Assembly (NCBI RefSeq): GCF_003992625.1
Contig: NZ_RZMW01000043.1
Coordinates: forward strand, 62,001 to 126,000
Origin: Pelagibacterium lentulum
GTDB taxonomy: Bacteria > Pseudomonadota > Alphaproteobacteria > Rhizobiales > Devosiaceae
Length of the DNA: 64,000 nt
Direction: 5' to 3'
Made by a program: the position numbers and the translations under genes. The notes under the pieces are model-generated. The model made no database searches and was not told where the DNA came from. It saw only the letters and a program-made list of their open reading frames with translations. Shown here piece after piece: positions 34,192 through 47,141 of this stretch (its first letter is position 1; every line of letters starts with the position of its first letter).

Positions 34192-35061
34192 ATGCCACAG
34201 GACCAGATTTCGACCCCACTCACAAAGGATCAGGCCTATGCGCTTGTCGACGCCGTGATGGAGCGAGACGATCTCGCCCTTACCGCGTCGGCCCATGAAG
34301 ATGCCGGAACAGGAGAGTGGGTATTTGAGGCGACCTGCGACTCTCCGCCCGACATGCAAGCGTTTCAGGCGCTCGCACAAGAGATTCTTGGCGGTCAGGT
34401 AGGCTTTTCCGTCAATCCGCTCGACGATGAGACCGATTGGGTGTCCCGGTCACTGGAAGGGCTAAGGCCTGTTCAGGCTGGTGGCTTTTACATCTATGGC
34501 AGCCACGAGACTGTTGCGCCGCCCTTGGGCGTAACCCCGATCCGCATTGATGCGGCGCAGGCTTTCGGGACCGGGCATCATGAAACCACAACCGGCTGCC
34601 TTGAGGCGATCCAGCGCGTTCTCAAGCGCAAAAAGCCCGTTCGACCGATCGATGTGGGCACCGGCACCGGAATTCTAGCCATCGCCGTTGCCAAGCGCCG
34701 CCGCGTACCGGTTGTTGCTTCGGACATCGATCCGCTTGCCGTCGATATTACCCGCGACAACGCTCGGGAAAATGGCGTGGGGCATCTCATCATTCCAGTC
34801 GACGCCGCAGGGCTCGATCACCGGACGATCCAGGGCAATGCCCCCTATGACATGATTATCGCCAACATTCTGGCAGCGCCGTTGGTCTCGCTCGCGCCCG
34901 GCATTGGCAAAATTGCTGAACCGGGCTGCGCGATCATTCTGTCCGGTCTTTTAAACAAGCAGGCTCCGCGTATCGTAACGGCGTATCGCATGCAGGGCAT
35001 GATTTTGCGCGACCGGCTCGAGCGCGGCGACTGGAGCACCTTGATCCTGGAAAAACGATAG
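34192..35061 (+). CDS. prmA: Ribosomal protein L11 methyltransferase
   Basis: 289 residues from the ATG at 34192 (GGA six bases before); one at 34186 is also in frame but too close to that ribosome site. The SAM-binding domain is clear: FGTGHHETTTGCLEAIQ, then DVGTGTGILAIAVAKRR, SDIDPLAVDITRDNARENG, and the catalytic-loop NILAAPLVSLAPG. It trimethylates ribosomal protein L11 in the cytosol; the phenotype is usually mild. A strong terminator follows. Confidence 0.92.
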   Translation: MPQDQISTPLTKDQAYALVDAVMERDDLALTASAHEDAGTGEWVFEATCDSPPDMQAFQALAQEILGGQVGFSVNPLDDETDWVSRSLEGLRPVQAGGFYIYGSHETVAPPLGVTPIRIDAAQAFGTGHHETTTGCLEAIQRVLKRKKPVRPIDVGTGTGILAIAVAKRRRVPVVASDIDPLAVDITRDNARENGVGHLIIPVDAAGLDHRTIQGNAPYDMIIANILAAPLVSLAPGIGKIAEPGCAIILSGLLNKQAPRIVTAYRMQGMILRDRLERGDWSTLILEKR

Positions 35062-35064
35062 CAA

Positions 35065-35098
35065 AAAGCCCCGGCGGCTGGCGGGCCGCTGGGGCTTT
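35065..35098. terminator. Bidirectional terminator between prmA and a small gene
   Basis: A 14-bp stem (35065-35078 paired with 35085-35098: AAAGCCCCGGCGGC / GCCGCTGGGGCTTT, one G-T pair). On the plus strand the stem ends in TTT; on the minus strand it is followed by a T5 run. It serves prmA and the convergent 47-residue gene. Confidence 0.75.
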
Positions 35099-35140
35099 GG
35101 TTCAATTTCTCAGTCAAGGCCGGATGGCCTTGGCCGGAAA

Positions 35141-35284
35141 TTATTCAGCATTCCCCTTACGGGATGTGCCGAAATCGCAGCCATATACGCGGCTGTAACG
35201 GTCGATCTGGCGGGCAGCTTCGCGGCTGCGGGCTTCGACCATTGCGTCGAGGGCCTTGCGGAAGAAGCTTTTGTCTTCAGCCAT
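35141..35284 (-). CDS. Small basic protein, 47 residues
   Basis: MAEDKSFFRKALDAMVEARS begins a 47-residue protein rich in Arg and Ala, with REAARQIDRYSRVYG in the middle. GGAGAG lies six bases before the ATG at 35282-35284. The layout (short, one amphipathic helix with EARSREAARQ) resembles small basic proteins frequent in Rhizobiales; function unknown. Hairpins follow at the 3' side. Confidence 0.65.
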   Translation of the reverse strand: MAEDKSFFRKALDAMVEARSREAARQIDRYSRVYGCDFGTSRKGNAE

Positions 35285-35440
35285 GTTCATCTCTCCATCA
35301 TTGCAACGCGAAAAAGCGTTACTTCAAATTCGATGATCCATAGATACTCCGGTTTGCCTCTGCTAGTTAGAGGGGTAGGAGCAAACCAGCCATGCCGCCC
35401 ATGCATGAGTGGTTAATTTATTCAAGCCTGACAGGTCATT

Positions 35441-37267
35441 ATGCCTCACGCCTTTCCAGACACCGTCTTTCAATCCTTTGAAGAACCAGCCGACCCGGCC
35501 ACCGTGCCGCCACGCGTCGCAGCACTGCGCACCGACCTCGGCAAAGCCGGGCTTGATGGCTTTCTGGTTCCGCGTGCCGATGTGCATCAGGGCGAATACG
35601 TGCCGGACTGCGATGCACGGCTAGCCTTCATAAGCGGGTTCACGGGCTCGGCCGGGCTTGCGGTCATCGGCAGCGACACGGCGGCGCTCTGCGTGGATAG
35701 CCGCTATACATTGCAGGCACCGGCCCAAACCGATACCGCGATCTTTGAAATTGTCGATACGACGACGACTCAGCCCGGCGACTGGATCGCGCAGAACTTT
35801 GCCAAAGGAGCTGTAATCGGCTTCGATCCCTGGCTCCATACCCCCGGCATGATCGAGGCACTGGAAAAGACCTCGGCCAAAGCTGGCATCACATTGAAGC
35901 CGGTCACAAACCTTGTCGATGCCATCTGGCTGGATCGCCCTGCGCCACCCGATGGCCCCATCGAAGTGCTCGGCGCCAATCGTACTGGCCGGTCGACGGC
36001 CGACAAATTGGCCGATCTGCGAGAGACATTGGCAAAGGAAAATGCCGATGCCGTCGTATTCACGCTACCGGAATCGATATGCTGGCTCTTCAATATCCGT
36101 GGCCAGGATGTGCCGCATAATCCCTTCGTTCTTGGCTTTGCCATCGTCAGGCGGGAAGGTATCCCAAAGCTTTTCGTTTCCGCCGACAAGCTGAGGGCTG
36201 AACATCGGCAGGCGCTCTCTGGCCATGCCGAGCTTTGCGATAAGGCAAATTTTGAGGTCGAGTTGGCGGCGCTGGCCGGAGAAGGCGGCACAGTCTGGTT
36301 CGATCCGGCGACGGCGCCCTTGCAGGTCAAAACCTTGCTTTCTGAAGGCGGTGCAACGCTAATGGAGGCCCGCGACCCCGTTCTCCTGCCTAAAGCCAAG
36401 AAGAACACAGTTGAACTTGAAGGCATGCGCGAAGCCCAGCGTCGCGATGCCATCGCCATGGCAAAGTTTCTCGCCTGGTTTGATCGTGTGGCTCCGACCG
36501 GCACTCTCACAGAAATCGATATTGTAAAGCAGCTTGAAGCCTTCCGTCGGCAGGATCCCAATCTGGTTGAGATCAGTTTCGAGACGATTTCCGGTTCGGG
36601 TCCGAACGGCGCGATTGTCCACTACAGGGTTTCCAACAAGACCAATCGCACCTTGCAGCCCGGCGAGTTGATGCTTGTCGATAGCGGCGGGCAATATCTC
36701 TCGGGCACCACTGACATTACCCGCACAATGGCGACCGGATCGGTAACGCCAGAGCAACAGGACCACTTCACGCGTGTCCTCAAGGGCATGATCGCGATTT
36801 CCCGCGCCCGTTTCCCGCGCGGCACGACGGGCGCGCAACTCGATATCCTCGCCCGGCAATATCTGTGGCAGGTTGGTCTTACCTATAACCACGGCACCGG
36901 CCATGGCGTCGGCGCCTACCTCTCGGTGCATGAAGGCCCTGCTGGCATCGCCCCGCGCTACACAGTAGCGTTGGAAGAAGGCATGGTGCTTTCCAACGAG
37001 CCGGGTTTTTATCGCGAGGGTGAATACGGCATCCGGCTCGAGAATCTCATTGCCATCCGGCAAAGTGAGGTTGGCGACGGTAAGTATCTCGAATTCGAGA
37101 CGCTTACGCTTACCCCGATTGATCGCCGACTCATTGCAATCGAACTACTCGATAAAGACGAACGCGAATGGCTGAACGCCTATCACGCAAGCGTTTATGA
37201 AACCATTGCAACGGCTCTCAATGAAGACGACCGCCAATGGCTCAAGGCTGCGACGGCACCGCTTTGA
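35441..37267 (+). CDS. Xaa-Pro aminopeptidase (aminopeptidase P family, M24B)
   Basis: 608 residues, the long three-domain form. Two creatinase-like N-terminal domains (about 20-150 and 160-310) precede the pita-bread M24 domain. Metal ligands are visible in LVDSGGQYLSGTTDITRT (two Asp), NHGTGHGVGAYLSVHEGP (His), LSNEPGFYREGEYGIRLENL (two Glu). It removes N-terminal residues before proline in the cytosol. Probably monocistronic. The 150 bp upstream contain an inverted repeat GGTTTGC / GCAAACC (35351-35387) of unknown meaning. Confidence 0.92.
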   Translation: MPHAFPDTVFQSFEEPADPATVPPRVAALRTDLGKAGLDGFLVPRADVHQGEYVPDCDARLAFISGFTGSAGLAVIGSDTAALCVDSRYTLQAPAQTDTAIFEIVDTTTTQPGDWIAQNFAKGAVIGFDPWLHTPGMIEALEKTSAKAGITLKPVTNLVDAIWLDRPAPPDGPIEVLGANRTGRSTADKLADLRETLAKENADAVVFTLPESICWLFNIRGQDVPHNPFVLGFAIVRREGIPKLFVSADKLRAEHRQALSGHAELCDKANFEVELAALAGEGGTVWFDPATAPLQVKTLLSEGGATLMEARDPVLLPKAKKNTVELEGMREAQRRDAIAMAKFLAWFDRVAPTGTLTEIDIVKQLEAFRRQDPNLVEISFETISGSGPNGAIVHYRVSNKTNRTLQPGELMLVDSGGQYLSGTTDITRTMATGSVTPEQQDHFTRVLKGMIAISRARFPRGTTGAQLDILARQYLWQVGLTYNHGTGHGVGAYLSVHEGPAGIAPRYTVALEEGMVLSNEPGFYREGEYGIRLENLIAIRQSEVGDGKYLEFETLTLTPIDRRLIAIELLDKDEREWLNAYHASVYETIATALNEDDRQWLKAATAPL

Positions 37268-37307
37268 GATCGGGGAGCGCTGACCTGGCAAAAGCGCCAG
37301 GTCGGCC

Positions 37308-38567
37308 TCAATTGAACCAGAGCGCATAACCCCAGATTGCATCGCCAAAGACTTCAAGCCCGGCCTCGAAATCCCTGGCGCTGGCAATCTTGCCCTCGCG
37401 CAAGAAGGGAAGCGCGCCATAACCGGTCAAGATCAGGACGATATCGGTCCGCTCCGCCGATTGAAGATATTGCACGAGATCGAAGCCGAGCCCGGCAAAG
37501 CGCCAATGAGGTATCAGCAACTCGCCTGCAAAAATCTTCTCGGCGCTGTCGAGCGTCGCAAGCCAAGCCTGCACCATCTCCTTGCTAACTTCCATCTCGG
37601 GATAAACAGGCGTCTGATGCGGACCGGGCATGAATTCAAGATGGTCGTCAGTTTCACCCAGAATTGCCGCCCAGTTCGCCCGCGAAAGTTCCACGATCTC
37701 TAAAAGCCGCGTCTGGACATTGGCCAGCCGCTCCGGCTCGATGACCGGCCAGTTGATTGTGTGAATGGCGGCGATTGCATCGGCGATCAAAAGGTCAGTG
37801 TCGCGATCCATAAAGAACGTGCGCCCTGAAAGATGCTGTTCCATTGGCAAACCGGCGCCGGGGAAAAACCGGTGCATGAAACTGCCGAAAAAATCCTCGA
37901 AGTCATGGGCAAGAAGAAAATCGGCCTGCAAGGCCAGCACCTGACTGTAACCGGCCAGCCAGATTGCATCGGCGGCATCGAAGGCAAAGCGCGCCTCGGG
38001 AACGTCGATAAGTTCGGCATCGGAAATATCGAGCCTGGCGCCCATGCCGCCAAGCTGGCCCAATATCGCGCCAATCGCTTCGTGTTCACCGCCAACACCA
38101 TCCCCATCAAGATCGATGCGTATCTGCAAAAGATCAATCTCAACAGCAAACTCATTCGATTGCGACGCAGTGAGCAAAAGCGCCTTGGCTTCGTCCATCG
38201 CAACTGCAAAATCTGCCAGATAGGAACGCATGGCCTGATATGACAGAGGCTTGACCGCTTCATCCGGTGCGGCAATGCGCCCAGCGGCTCCAAGCAACGG
38301 ACTTACGAAAATCCCCTGCTCGGGAGAAAACCCGTGGGCGTTAAAGGCTTGAGCAAGTTGCTCGATCCCGACAAAAAACCGAAACAGTGAAACGCCAAAG
38401 GCCGCTTCCGGATCATCGGCGGCAAGGGCACTCATGGCCTCGTATCCGGCCGCACTGGTGCCATTATAAAGATGCTCCCGAATTGTCCCGGCAGTATCTG
38501 CCCGCGCGGCACCAATGGCAGCAACAGCCAGCAAAATGGCCAACGAAAAACTACGCAAAAACTTCAT
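37308..38567 (-). CDS. Exported protein of unknown function with an EF-hand-like loop
   Basis: 419 residues with a signal peptide (about 1-23, ending AAIGAARA). The mature protein is mostly helical and acidic, and contains DLDGDGVGGEHEAIG near residues 152-166, a calcium-loop-like D-x-D-G-D-G pattern. I do not recognise a family. It follows ligA by 11 bp on the same strand and could be cotranscribed with the recN-ligA run; it is the only exported member there. Confidence 0.75.
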   Translation of the reverse strand: MKFLRSFSLAILLAVAAIGAARADTAGTIREHLYNGTSAAGYEAMSALAADDPEAAFGVSLFRFFVGIEQLAQAFNAHGFSPEQGIFVSPLLGAAGRIAAPDEAVKPLSYQAMRSYLADFAVAMDEAKALLLTASQSNEFAVEIDLLQIRIDLDGDGVGGEHEAIGAILGQLGGMGARLDISDAELIDVPEARFAFDAADAIWLAGYSQVLALQADFLLAHDFEDFFGSFMHRFFPGAGLPMEQHLSGRTFFMDRDTDLLIADAIAAIHTINWPVIEPERLANVQTRLLEIVELSRANWAAILGETDDHLEFMPGPHQTPVYPEMEVSKEMVQAWLATLDSAEKIFAGELLIPHWRFAGLGFDLVQYLQSAERTDIVLILTGYGALPFLREGKIASARDFEAGLEVFGDAIWGYALWFN

Positions 38568-38578
38568 TGCCGCGTCCT

Positions 38579-42357
<3,779 letters not shown>

Positions 42358-42523
42358 TGCTCTCGTCACTCCTCAAGAAATGGCAAACCTACACACCGAC
42401 CTAACCGCATTGCGCATCACACCGCAAACTGGCACGAAGCTCCTCAACAGGCTTTGCACAATAAAAGACAATGAGAATAAAACAAGAACATTTTTGCCCC
42501 GCAATAGCGGGCAATATCCAGGC

Positions 42524-42558
42524 CAAAAAAGAATACCCCCGGTGCAATGACCGGGGGT
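42524..42558 (-). terminator. Rho-independent terminator of bamD
   Basis: A 9-bp stem ACCCCCGGT / ACCGGGGGT with a 6-base loop, followed on the minus strand by ATTC and six T. It lies 30 bp after the bamD stop and separates bamD from recN. Confidence 0.85.
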
Positions 42559-42587
42559 AACTTGAATTTGGGTCGCTAAGTTGGGTG

Positions 42588-43463
42588 TCAGGCGCGGCCC
42601 GATAGCCAGTTCCCGGCCATCATCTGCGGCGCAAGCCCTTGGCGTTGCAGCAGATCAAATCCGCGCTGATACCATTCGCTGCTCGGATAGTTGTGGCCAA
42701 GAACGGCGGCCGCGGTTTGCGCTTCACCGGCAAGGCCAAGCCGGAGATAGGCTTCCACGAGGCGATAGAGCGCTTCTTCCACATGGCTGGACTGATCATG
42801 CTCTTCGACCACAACACGGAAGCGGTTAATCGCTGCGGCATGTTGGTTGTTGCCAAGATAGTATCGACCTACCGACATTTCCTTGCCCGCAAGCTGGTCA
42901 CGCGCAACCAGAAGCATCGGCCCCACTTCCCGCGCATAGCGCGAGTTCGGATGCGCCGACTGCAGCAACTCGAACGTATCGATAGTATCTTCGGCGTGGG
43001 TCTGGTCGCGGGTTGTGTCGGTGATCTGCTGGTAATATGCGCTGCCCTTGAGGAACAGAACATAGGGCGCCTCGGAGGACTGGGGATAGAGCGCTAGAAA
43101 GCGATCCGCTGCCAGAACGGTTTCGCGCCATTTCCGTGTCCGGAAGTTGGCGAAGGTGATCATGACCTTGGCGCGCTCGTTATATTCGGAATAGGGATGC
43201 TGGCGTTCCAGCTTCTCCAGATCGCTTATGGCCGACTGGTAGCGGTTTGCCTCCATATTACCGACCGCGCTCGAATACAGCTCCTCGGCCGGAACAATCG
43301 GTTCTTCAGGCGTGCTGGAGCCGAACATGCCGAATGGCGAGCAAGCTGCAATCAGAGTAATCAATAAAACCGCAGCGCTCATGCGCACTGCCGCTCCCAT
43401 TGAACGCATATTAGCAATTGGTGTCACAACCGGCTCCGTATTTTCGGCATCATGGGAAGTCAT
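42588..43463 (-). CDS. bamD: Outer membrane assembly lipoprotein BamD
   Basis: 291 residues as drawn. The signal and lipobox are MSAAVLLITLIAACSPFG (LIAAC), well inside the frame, so the true start may be the ATG at 43409 or later; no good ribosome site decides it. TPR-like repeats follow (ELYSSAVGNMEANRYQSAIS, YSEYNERAKVMITFANF). BamD is the essential regulator of the Bam complex that inserts beta-barrels. Between lpxC and recN, a common alphaproteobacterial arrangement. Confidence 0.92.
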   Translation of the reverse strand: MTSHDAENTEPVVTPIANMRSMGAAVRMSAAVLLITLIAACSPFGMFGSSTPEEPIVPAEELYSSAVGNMEANRYQSAISDLEKLERQHPYSEYNERAKVMITFANFRTRKWRETVLAADRFLALYPQSSEAPYVLFLKGSAYYQQITDTTRDQTHAEDTIDTFELLQSAHPNSRYAREVGPMLLVARDQLAGKEMSVGRYYLGNNQHAAAINRFRVVVEEHDQSSHVEEALYRLVEAYLRLGLAGEAQTAAAVLGHNYPSSEWYQRGFDLLQRQGLAPQMMAGNWLSGRA

Positions 43464-43520
43464 CCCCCTGCCACCCGCTAATGGGCAATTTCATCAAAAC
43501 TGTGACGGGTTATGGCCCAT

Positions 43521-44477
43521 TCACCCAATGGAACGCAAGTATGGTGTCATTTCCAGCGACGCGGGCAAGTCCGAAAGCCCCTCCAGTTCCATGGGCAAAC
43601 CGTCCGCATCGAGGATCTCATAATTCTGCTCGGCGGCAAAAAGCGACTGCAGAACAAGGGCATTGAGCGAATGCCCGCCCTTGTACGACCGAAACCGCCC
43701 GTAAATCGGCAGACCGGCAAGCGAAAGATCTCCAATGGCATCGAGCAGTTTATGGCGAACGAATTCATCGTCAAACCGCAAACCGCCGCTATTGAGGATT
43801 CGGTCATCATCGACGGCAACCGAATTTTCAAGGCTTGAGCCAAGCGCGTAGCCGGCCTGCCGCAGAACTTTTGCCTGCTTGTAAAAACCGAAGGTCCGTG
43901 CGGCGGCAACGTCCTGCTCGAACCGGCGCGGCGACCAATCGAGAATCATGCGCTGACGTCCGATCAACTGATTGTCGAAATCGATCTCGACATCGAATGC
44001 GCGACCGTTATACGGTTCGAGACTTGCAAAGGCATCATTCTCGCGAACAGTGACCGTCCGCAGGATACGAATAAACTTTTTGCGCGGCCCCTGCACCGAA
44101 ATCCCGCTATCGAGGATTGCCGAAACGAACGGCATCGCACTGCCATCCATGATGGGGCATTCTTCGCCGTCAACGGTGATCAGCGCGTTATCGATACCCA
44201 GGCCGCTCAGCGCTGCCATCACGTGCTCGACTGTCGACACATGAACCGAATTGCCCAGATCGATGACCGTACACAGCGCTGTCCTGCTGACCTTATCGAA
44301 GGCCACGCGAACCGAATCGGTAGAACTGCCATCGGCATTGAGACGGCAGAGCTGATAGCCGCTGTCAGCCGCCGCAGGTGAAATGATCAGCCGGGATGGC
44401 TTGCCATTGTGAACACCGATGCCAGCAAACTCAACGGGACGGTTCAACGTACTCTGACGTACGGAATAATTCTTCAT
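43521..44477 (-). CDS. lpxC: UDP-3-O-acyl-N-acetylglucosamine deacetylase
   Basis: 318 residues from the ATG at 44475-44477 (GGGAG before it). First committed step of lipid A synthesis. Zinc ligands are seen in STVEHVMAALSGLGID (His) and in FVRHKLLDAIGDL (His and Asp), and the catalytic histidine in GGHSLNALVLQSL. The gene is downstream of ftsZ with a terminator between, so it probably has its own promoter. Confidence 0.95.
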   Translation of the reverse strand: MKNYSVRQSTLNRPVEFAGIGVHNGKPSRLIISPAAADSGYQLCRLNADGSSTDSVRVAFDKVSRTALCTVIDLGNSVHVSTVEHVMAALSGLGIDNALITVDGEECPIMDGSAMPFVSAILDSGISVQGPRKKFIRILRTVTVRENDAFASLEPYNGRAFDVEIDFDNQLIGRQRMILDWSPRRFEQDVAAARTFGFYKQAKVLRQAGYALGSSLENSVAVDDDRILNSGGLRFDDEFVRHKLLDAIGDLSLAGLPIYGRFRSYKGGHSLNALVLQSLFAAEQNYEILDADGLPMELEGLSDLPASLEMTPYLRSIG

Positions 44478-44524
44478 TGTTACTCCCGGGCACAATGTTA
44501 CACCGCCCTTTTTGCCTTCGTAAC

Positions 44525-44559
44525 GAAAAAAGGTCTGGCGGGAAACCCGCGCCAGACCT
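44525..44559 (-). terminator. Rho-independent terminator of ftsZ
   Basis: On the minus strand AGGTCTGGCG and CGCCAGACCT (44559-44550 and 44540-44531) form a 10-bp stem with a 9-base loop; the second arm runs into six T. Confidence 0.85.
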
Positions 44560-44589
44560 GATTTGTCTCAATTTTTCTGCTGTTGCTAA

Positions 44590-46290
44590 TTAGCCATGCT
44601 TGCGCAGGAACGCTGGAATTTCCAGCTGCTCCTTGGCAGGAGCCTTTGCGGGCGCACGGCCATGTGCGTCAAACTGTCCCGTCGCGCCTTCATTCTGCGG
44701 GCGTTGCGGAGCAGGACGCGGCGTGGCGGCCTCGATAGCGCTGCGCGCAGCCATGTCGTCAAACTCGGGCTGACGACGATCGGCTTCATGCTCCTGAACA
44801 CCATCACCGCCAAGGTTGAGGCCGACATTGGAGGCCAGACGGCGGAACAACGCGCGCGCGTTGCGCGGTTCTTCAGCGCGGGGCTGCTCCATCTGCTGGC
44901 GCGCAACCTGGGGCATTTCGTCGGCGCGCGGAATGCGGCGCTGCACCTGCGGACGCTCCGCACCGGACGGCACATAGGGCTTTGGCATCGCTGCCTCGAC
45001 CGGCGCACGGGGCGCATCGTCAACCGGCTGACGCACTGGAGCAGAAGGAATATAGGGCTCTATGGTCACGCCATCGTCCTGCGACTGCGGACGCGCCTGC
45101 GCCTGCTCGACACTTTCCTTGTGGCGGATTGCCTGGGCAACGGCGGCTTCAAACTGTTCGTCCGACATCTGCGCGGCAACTGGTGCCGGCTGTGGCGCAG
45201 CGGGCTTTTGCTGTGGAGCGGGAGCCGGAGCTACCTGAGCGGCAGGGGCTGCATCGGCAGGACGCTTGGCCTGAAGCGCGGCACGATTTGCATTCGGCTT
45301 TACCGGATCAAGCGCCTGAACCATCAGCGCGTCAGTGCCGGTGGCAACGACCGACACGCGAATCTTACCCTGCAGGCTATCATCGAACGTCGCACCAAGA
45401 ATGATGTTTGCGTCGGAATCGACCTCTTCGCGGATACGCGAAGCCGCTTCATCGACCTCATAAAGCGTCATGTCCTTGCCGCCGGTGATCGAGATCAGAA
45501 GACCACGCGCACCCTGCATGGAAACATCATCGAGCAGCGGGTTGGCGATGGCAGCCTCTGCAGCGTGACGCGCACGATCTTCGCCCTCGGCTTCGCCGGT
45601 ACCCATCATCGCCTTGCCCATACCGCGCATGACAGCGCGCACGTCAGCAAAGTCGAGATTGATAAGACCTTCCTTGACCATCAGATCGGTGATGCAGGCA
45701 ACGCCCGAGAACAGCACCTCGTCAGCCATTGCGAACGCATCTGCAAAGGTGGTCTTTTCGTTGGCGACGCGGAAAAGGTTCTGGTTGGGAATTACGATCA
45801 GCGTATCGACATGACGATGCAGCTCATCGATACCCTCATTCGCCAGCATCATGCGGCGATTGCCCTCGAACTGGAACGGCTTGGTCACGACACCAACCGT
45901 CAGAATACCCTGCTCGCGTGCAGCGCGAGCGACGACCGGCGCAGCACCGGTACCGGTACCACCACCCATCCCCGCGGTGATAAACACCATATGCGAACCG
46001 GAAAGGTGATCGTTAAGTTCGTCAAAACTTTCCTCGGCCGCAGCGCGCCCGACTTCGGGGTGCGAACCTGCGCCAAGACCTTCGGTTACACCGACACCGA
46101 GCTGAATCACACGCTGCGCGCGCGAAAGCGCGAGCGCCTGGGCATCGGTATTGGCGACCACAAACTCAACGCCCTCAAGGCCCGAGTTAATCATGTTGTT
46201 GACGGCGTTGCCGCCCGCACCACCGACGCCAAAGACGGTGATTCGCGGCTTAAGCTCTTGAATTCCGGGAATCTGTAGGTTGATAGTCAT
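44590..46290 (-). CDS. ftsZ: Cell division GTPase FtsZ
   Basis: 566 residues from the ATG at 46288-46290. The tubulin-like domain comes first, with [12 protein letters not shown] and the tubulin signature GGGTGTG at residues 109-115. The C-terminal linker is long (about 220 residues, Pro/Ala/Gln-rich), typical of alphaproteobacteria, and ends in the conserved peptide [11 protein letters not shown] that binds FtsA and others. It forms the Z ring. Normally ftsA lies just upstream; here 5.4 kb of accessory genes intervene. Candidate CtrA sites are at 46338-46352 and 46370-46377. Confidence 0.97.
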   Translation of the reverse strand: MTINLQIPGIQELKPRITVFGVGGAGGNAVNNMINSGLEGVEFVVANTDAQALALSRAQRVIQLGVGVTEGLGAGSHPEVGRAAAEESFDELNDHLSGSHMVFITAGMGGGTGTGAAPVVARAAREQGILTVGVVTKPFQFEGNRRMMLANEGIDELHRHVDTLIVIPNQNLFRVANEKTTFADAFAMADEVLFSGVACITDLMVKEGLINLDFADVRAVMRGMGKAMMGTGEAEGEDRARHAAEAAIANPLLDDVSMQGARGLLISITGGKDMTLYEVDEAASRIREEVDSDANIILGATFDDSLQGKIRVSVVATGTDALMVQALDPVKPNANRAALQAKRPADAAPAAQVAPAPAPQQKPAAPQPAPVAAQMSDEQFEAAVAQAIRHKESVEQAQARPQSQDDGVTIEPYIPSAPVRQPVDDAPRAPVEAAMPKPYVPSGAERPQVQRRIPRADEMPQVARQQMEQPRAEEPRNARALFRRLASNVGLNLGGDGVQEHEADRRQPEFDDMAARSAIEAATPRPAPQRPQNEGATGQFDAHGRAPAKAPAKEQLEIPAFLRKHG

Positions 46291-46337
46291 CTCTGGCCCC
46301 ATAGTGGCTGTGTACCCAAGATGTAGCTCTCAATTCG

Positions 46338-46377
46338 TTAACCAGACCCTAACAAATTGATCATTTTCGTTAACCAT
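46338..46377. promoter_or_regulatory. Candidate CtrA sites upstream of ftsZ
   Basis: TTAA-N7-CTAA (46338-46352) is one base off the CtrA full site TTAA-N7-TTAA, and TTAACCAT (46370-46377) matches the known short CtrA motif. They lie 50-90 bp ahead of ftsZ. CtrA control of ftsZ is established in Caulobacter; here it is inferred from the motif alone. Confidence 0.4.
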
Positions 46378-46529
46378 CGTGCAAAATGCGATGCCGGAGT
46401 GTGCCTGAGTCACGCATTCTTAACAATCACCCCTCCTCGCCTCGCCCGCCGGGCACCGTTGACACACGCGTCTAACTTATATAACTAATTAGATATACAA
46501 TAGCTGGGGAATTTTGGAGGAGCTCATCC

Positions 46530-46991
46530 ATGACAACGATCACACCTTTTCTCTGGTTCGATAACCAGTTGGAGGAAGCGATGGCCCTCTATTCCGCCAC
46601 ATTTCCCGACTCGAAAATCACCCATATTCAGCGCCAGACCCCGGATGGTCCCGCCTTTACTGCGACCTTCGAGTTGGCAGGCCAAAAGTTCATGGGCCTC
46701 AATGGCGGGCCGCACGATGCGTTCAATGATTCGATTTCGCTGTTCGTCTCCTGCAAAGACCAGGCAGAGGTCGACCACTACTGGACTGCGCTTACAGCCG
46801 ACGGCGGCAAGGAAGTGCAATGCGGCTGGCTCAAGGATAAGTTCGGCATCTCCTGGCAGATCGTCCCCGACGCTTTGTTCAAGACCATATCCGGCCCTGA
46901 TTCTGAGGGCGCGAAGCGCGCGACCGAGGCCATGATGGGCATGAAAAAGCTGATCGTCGCCGATCTTGAGGCAGCCTATCGCGGCGACTAG
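46530..46991 (+). CDS. VOC-superfamily protein (PhnB/YjdN-like)
   Basis: 153 residues, two beta-alpha-beta-beta-beta modules. ITPFLWFDNQLEEAMALYSATFPDSKI opens the domain (quoted in parts: FLWFDNQLEEAM, YSATFPDS), and CGWLKDKFGISWQIVP closes it, the pattern of PhnB-like proteins often annotated as 3-demethylubiquinone methyltransferase-like. Activity is unknown; they bind a metal or a small ligand. TGGAGGAG precedes the ATG. Divergent from ftsZ. Confidence 0.85.
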   Translation: MTTITPFLWFDNQLEEAMALYSATFPDSKITHIQRQTPDGPAFTATFELAGQKFMGLNGGPHDAFNDSISLFVSCKDQAEVDHYWTALTADGGKEVQCGWLKDKFGISWQIVPDALFKTISGPDSEGAKRATEAMMGMKKLIVADLEAAYRGD

Positions 46992-46993
46992 GT

Positions 46994-47060
46994 GCATTGT
47001 TTTGCCTCACGCGGGTTTTTCTTGTCGTACGGCGCGGCGCCATCAGGGCGCGGGCTCCTC
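46994..47060 (+). repeat. Dispersed intergenic repeat, copy B
   Basis: Contains the blocks TTGTTTTGCCTCACG, ACGGCGC and GCGCGGGCTCCTCG within 65 bp, in the same order as copy A (34009-34150, opposite strand), with different spacing. It fills the gap after the VOC gene. The remaining bases up to 47141 show nothing else I can name. Confidence 0.5.
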
Positions 47061-47141
47061 GGCTTCGCCCGCGGACGATAACAGCAGAGGATGGGACAGG
47101 ACCTGAGGTGCAGGCCCAAATGTGAGCCAGCACTAGTCCCC

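Noticed and set aside
35351-35387. Inverted repeat GGTTTGC / GCAAACC ahead of the aminopeptidase P gene as a riboswitch
   Set aside because: The arms are short, no known riboswitch motif is present, and no terminator or ribosome-site masking is evident.
44596-46278. A 560-residue plus-strand frame opposite ftsZ
   Set aside because: Pure antisense of ftsZ with no recognisable domain or ribosome site.
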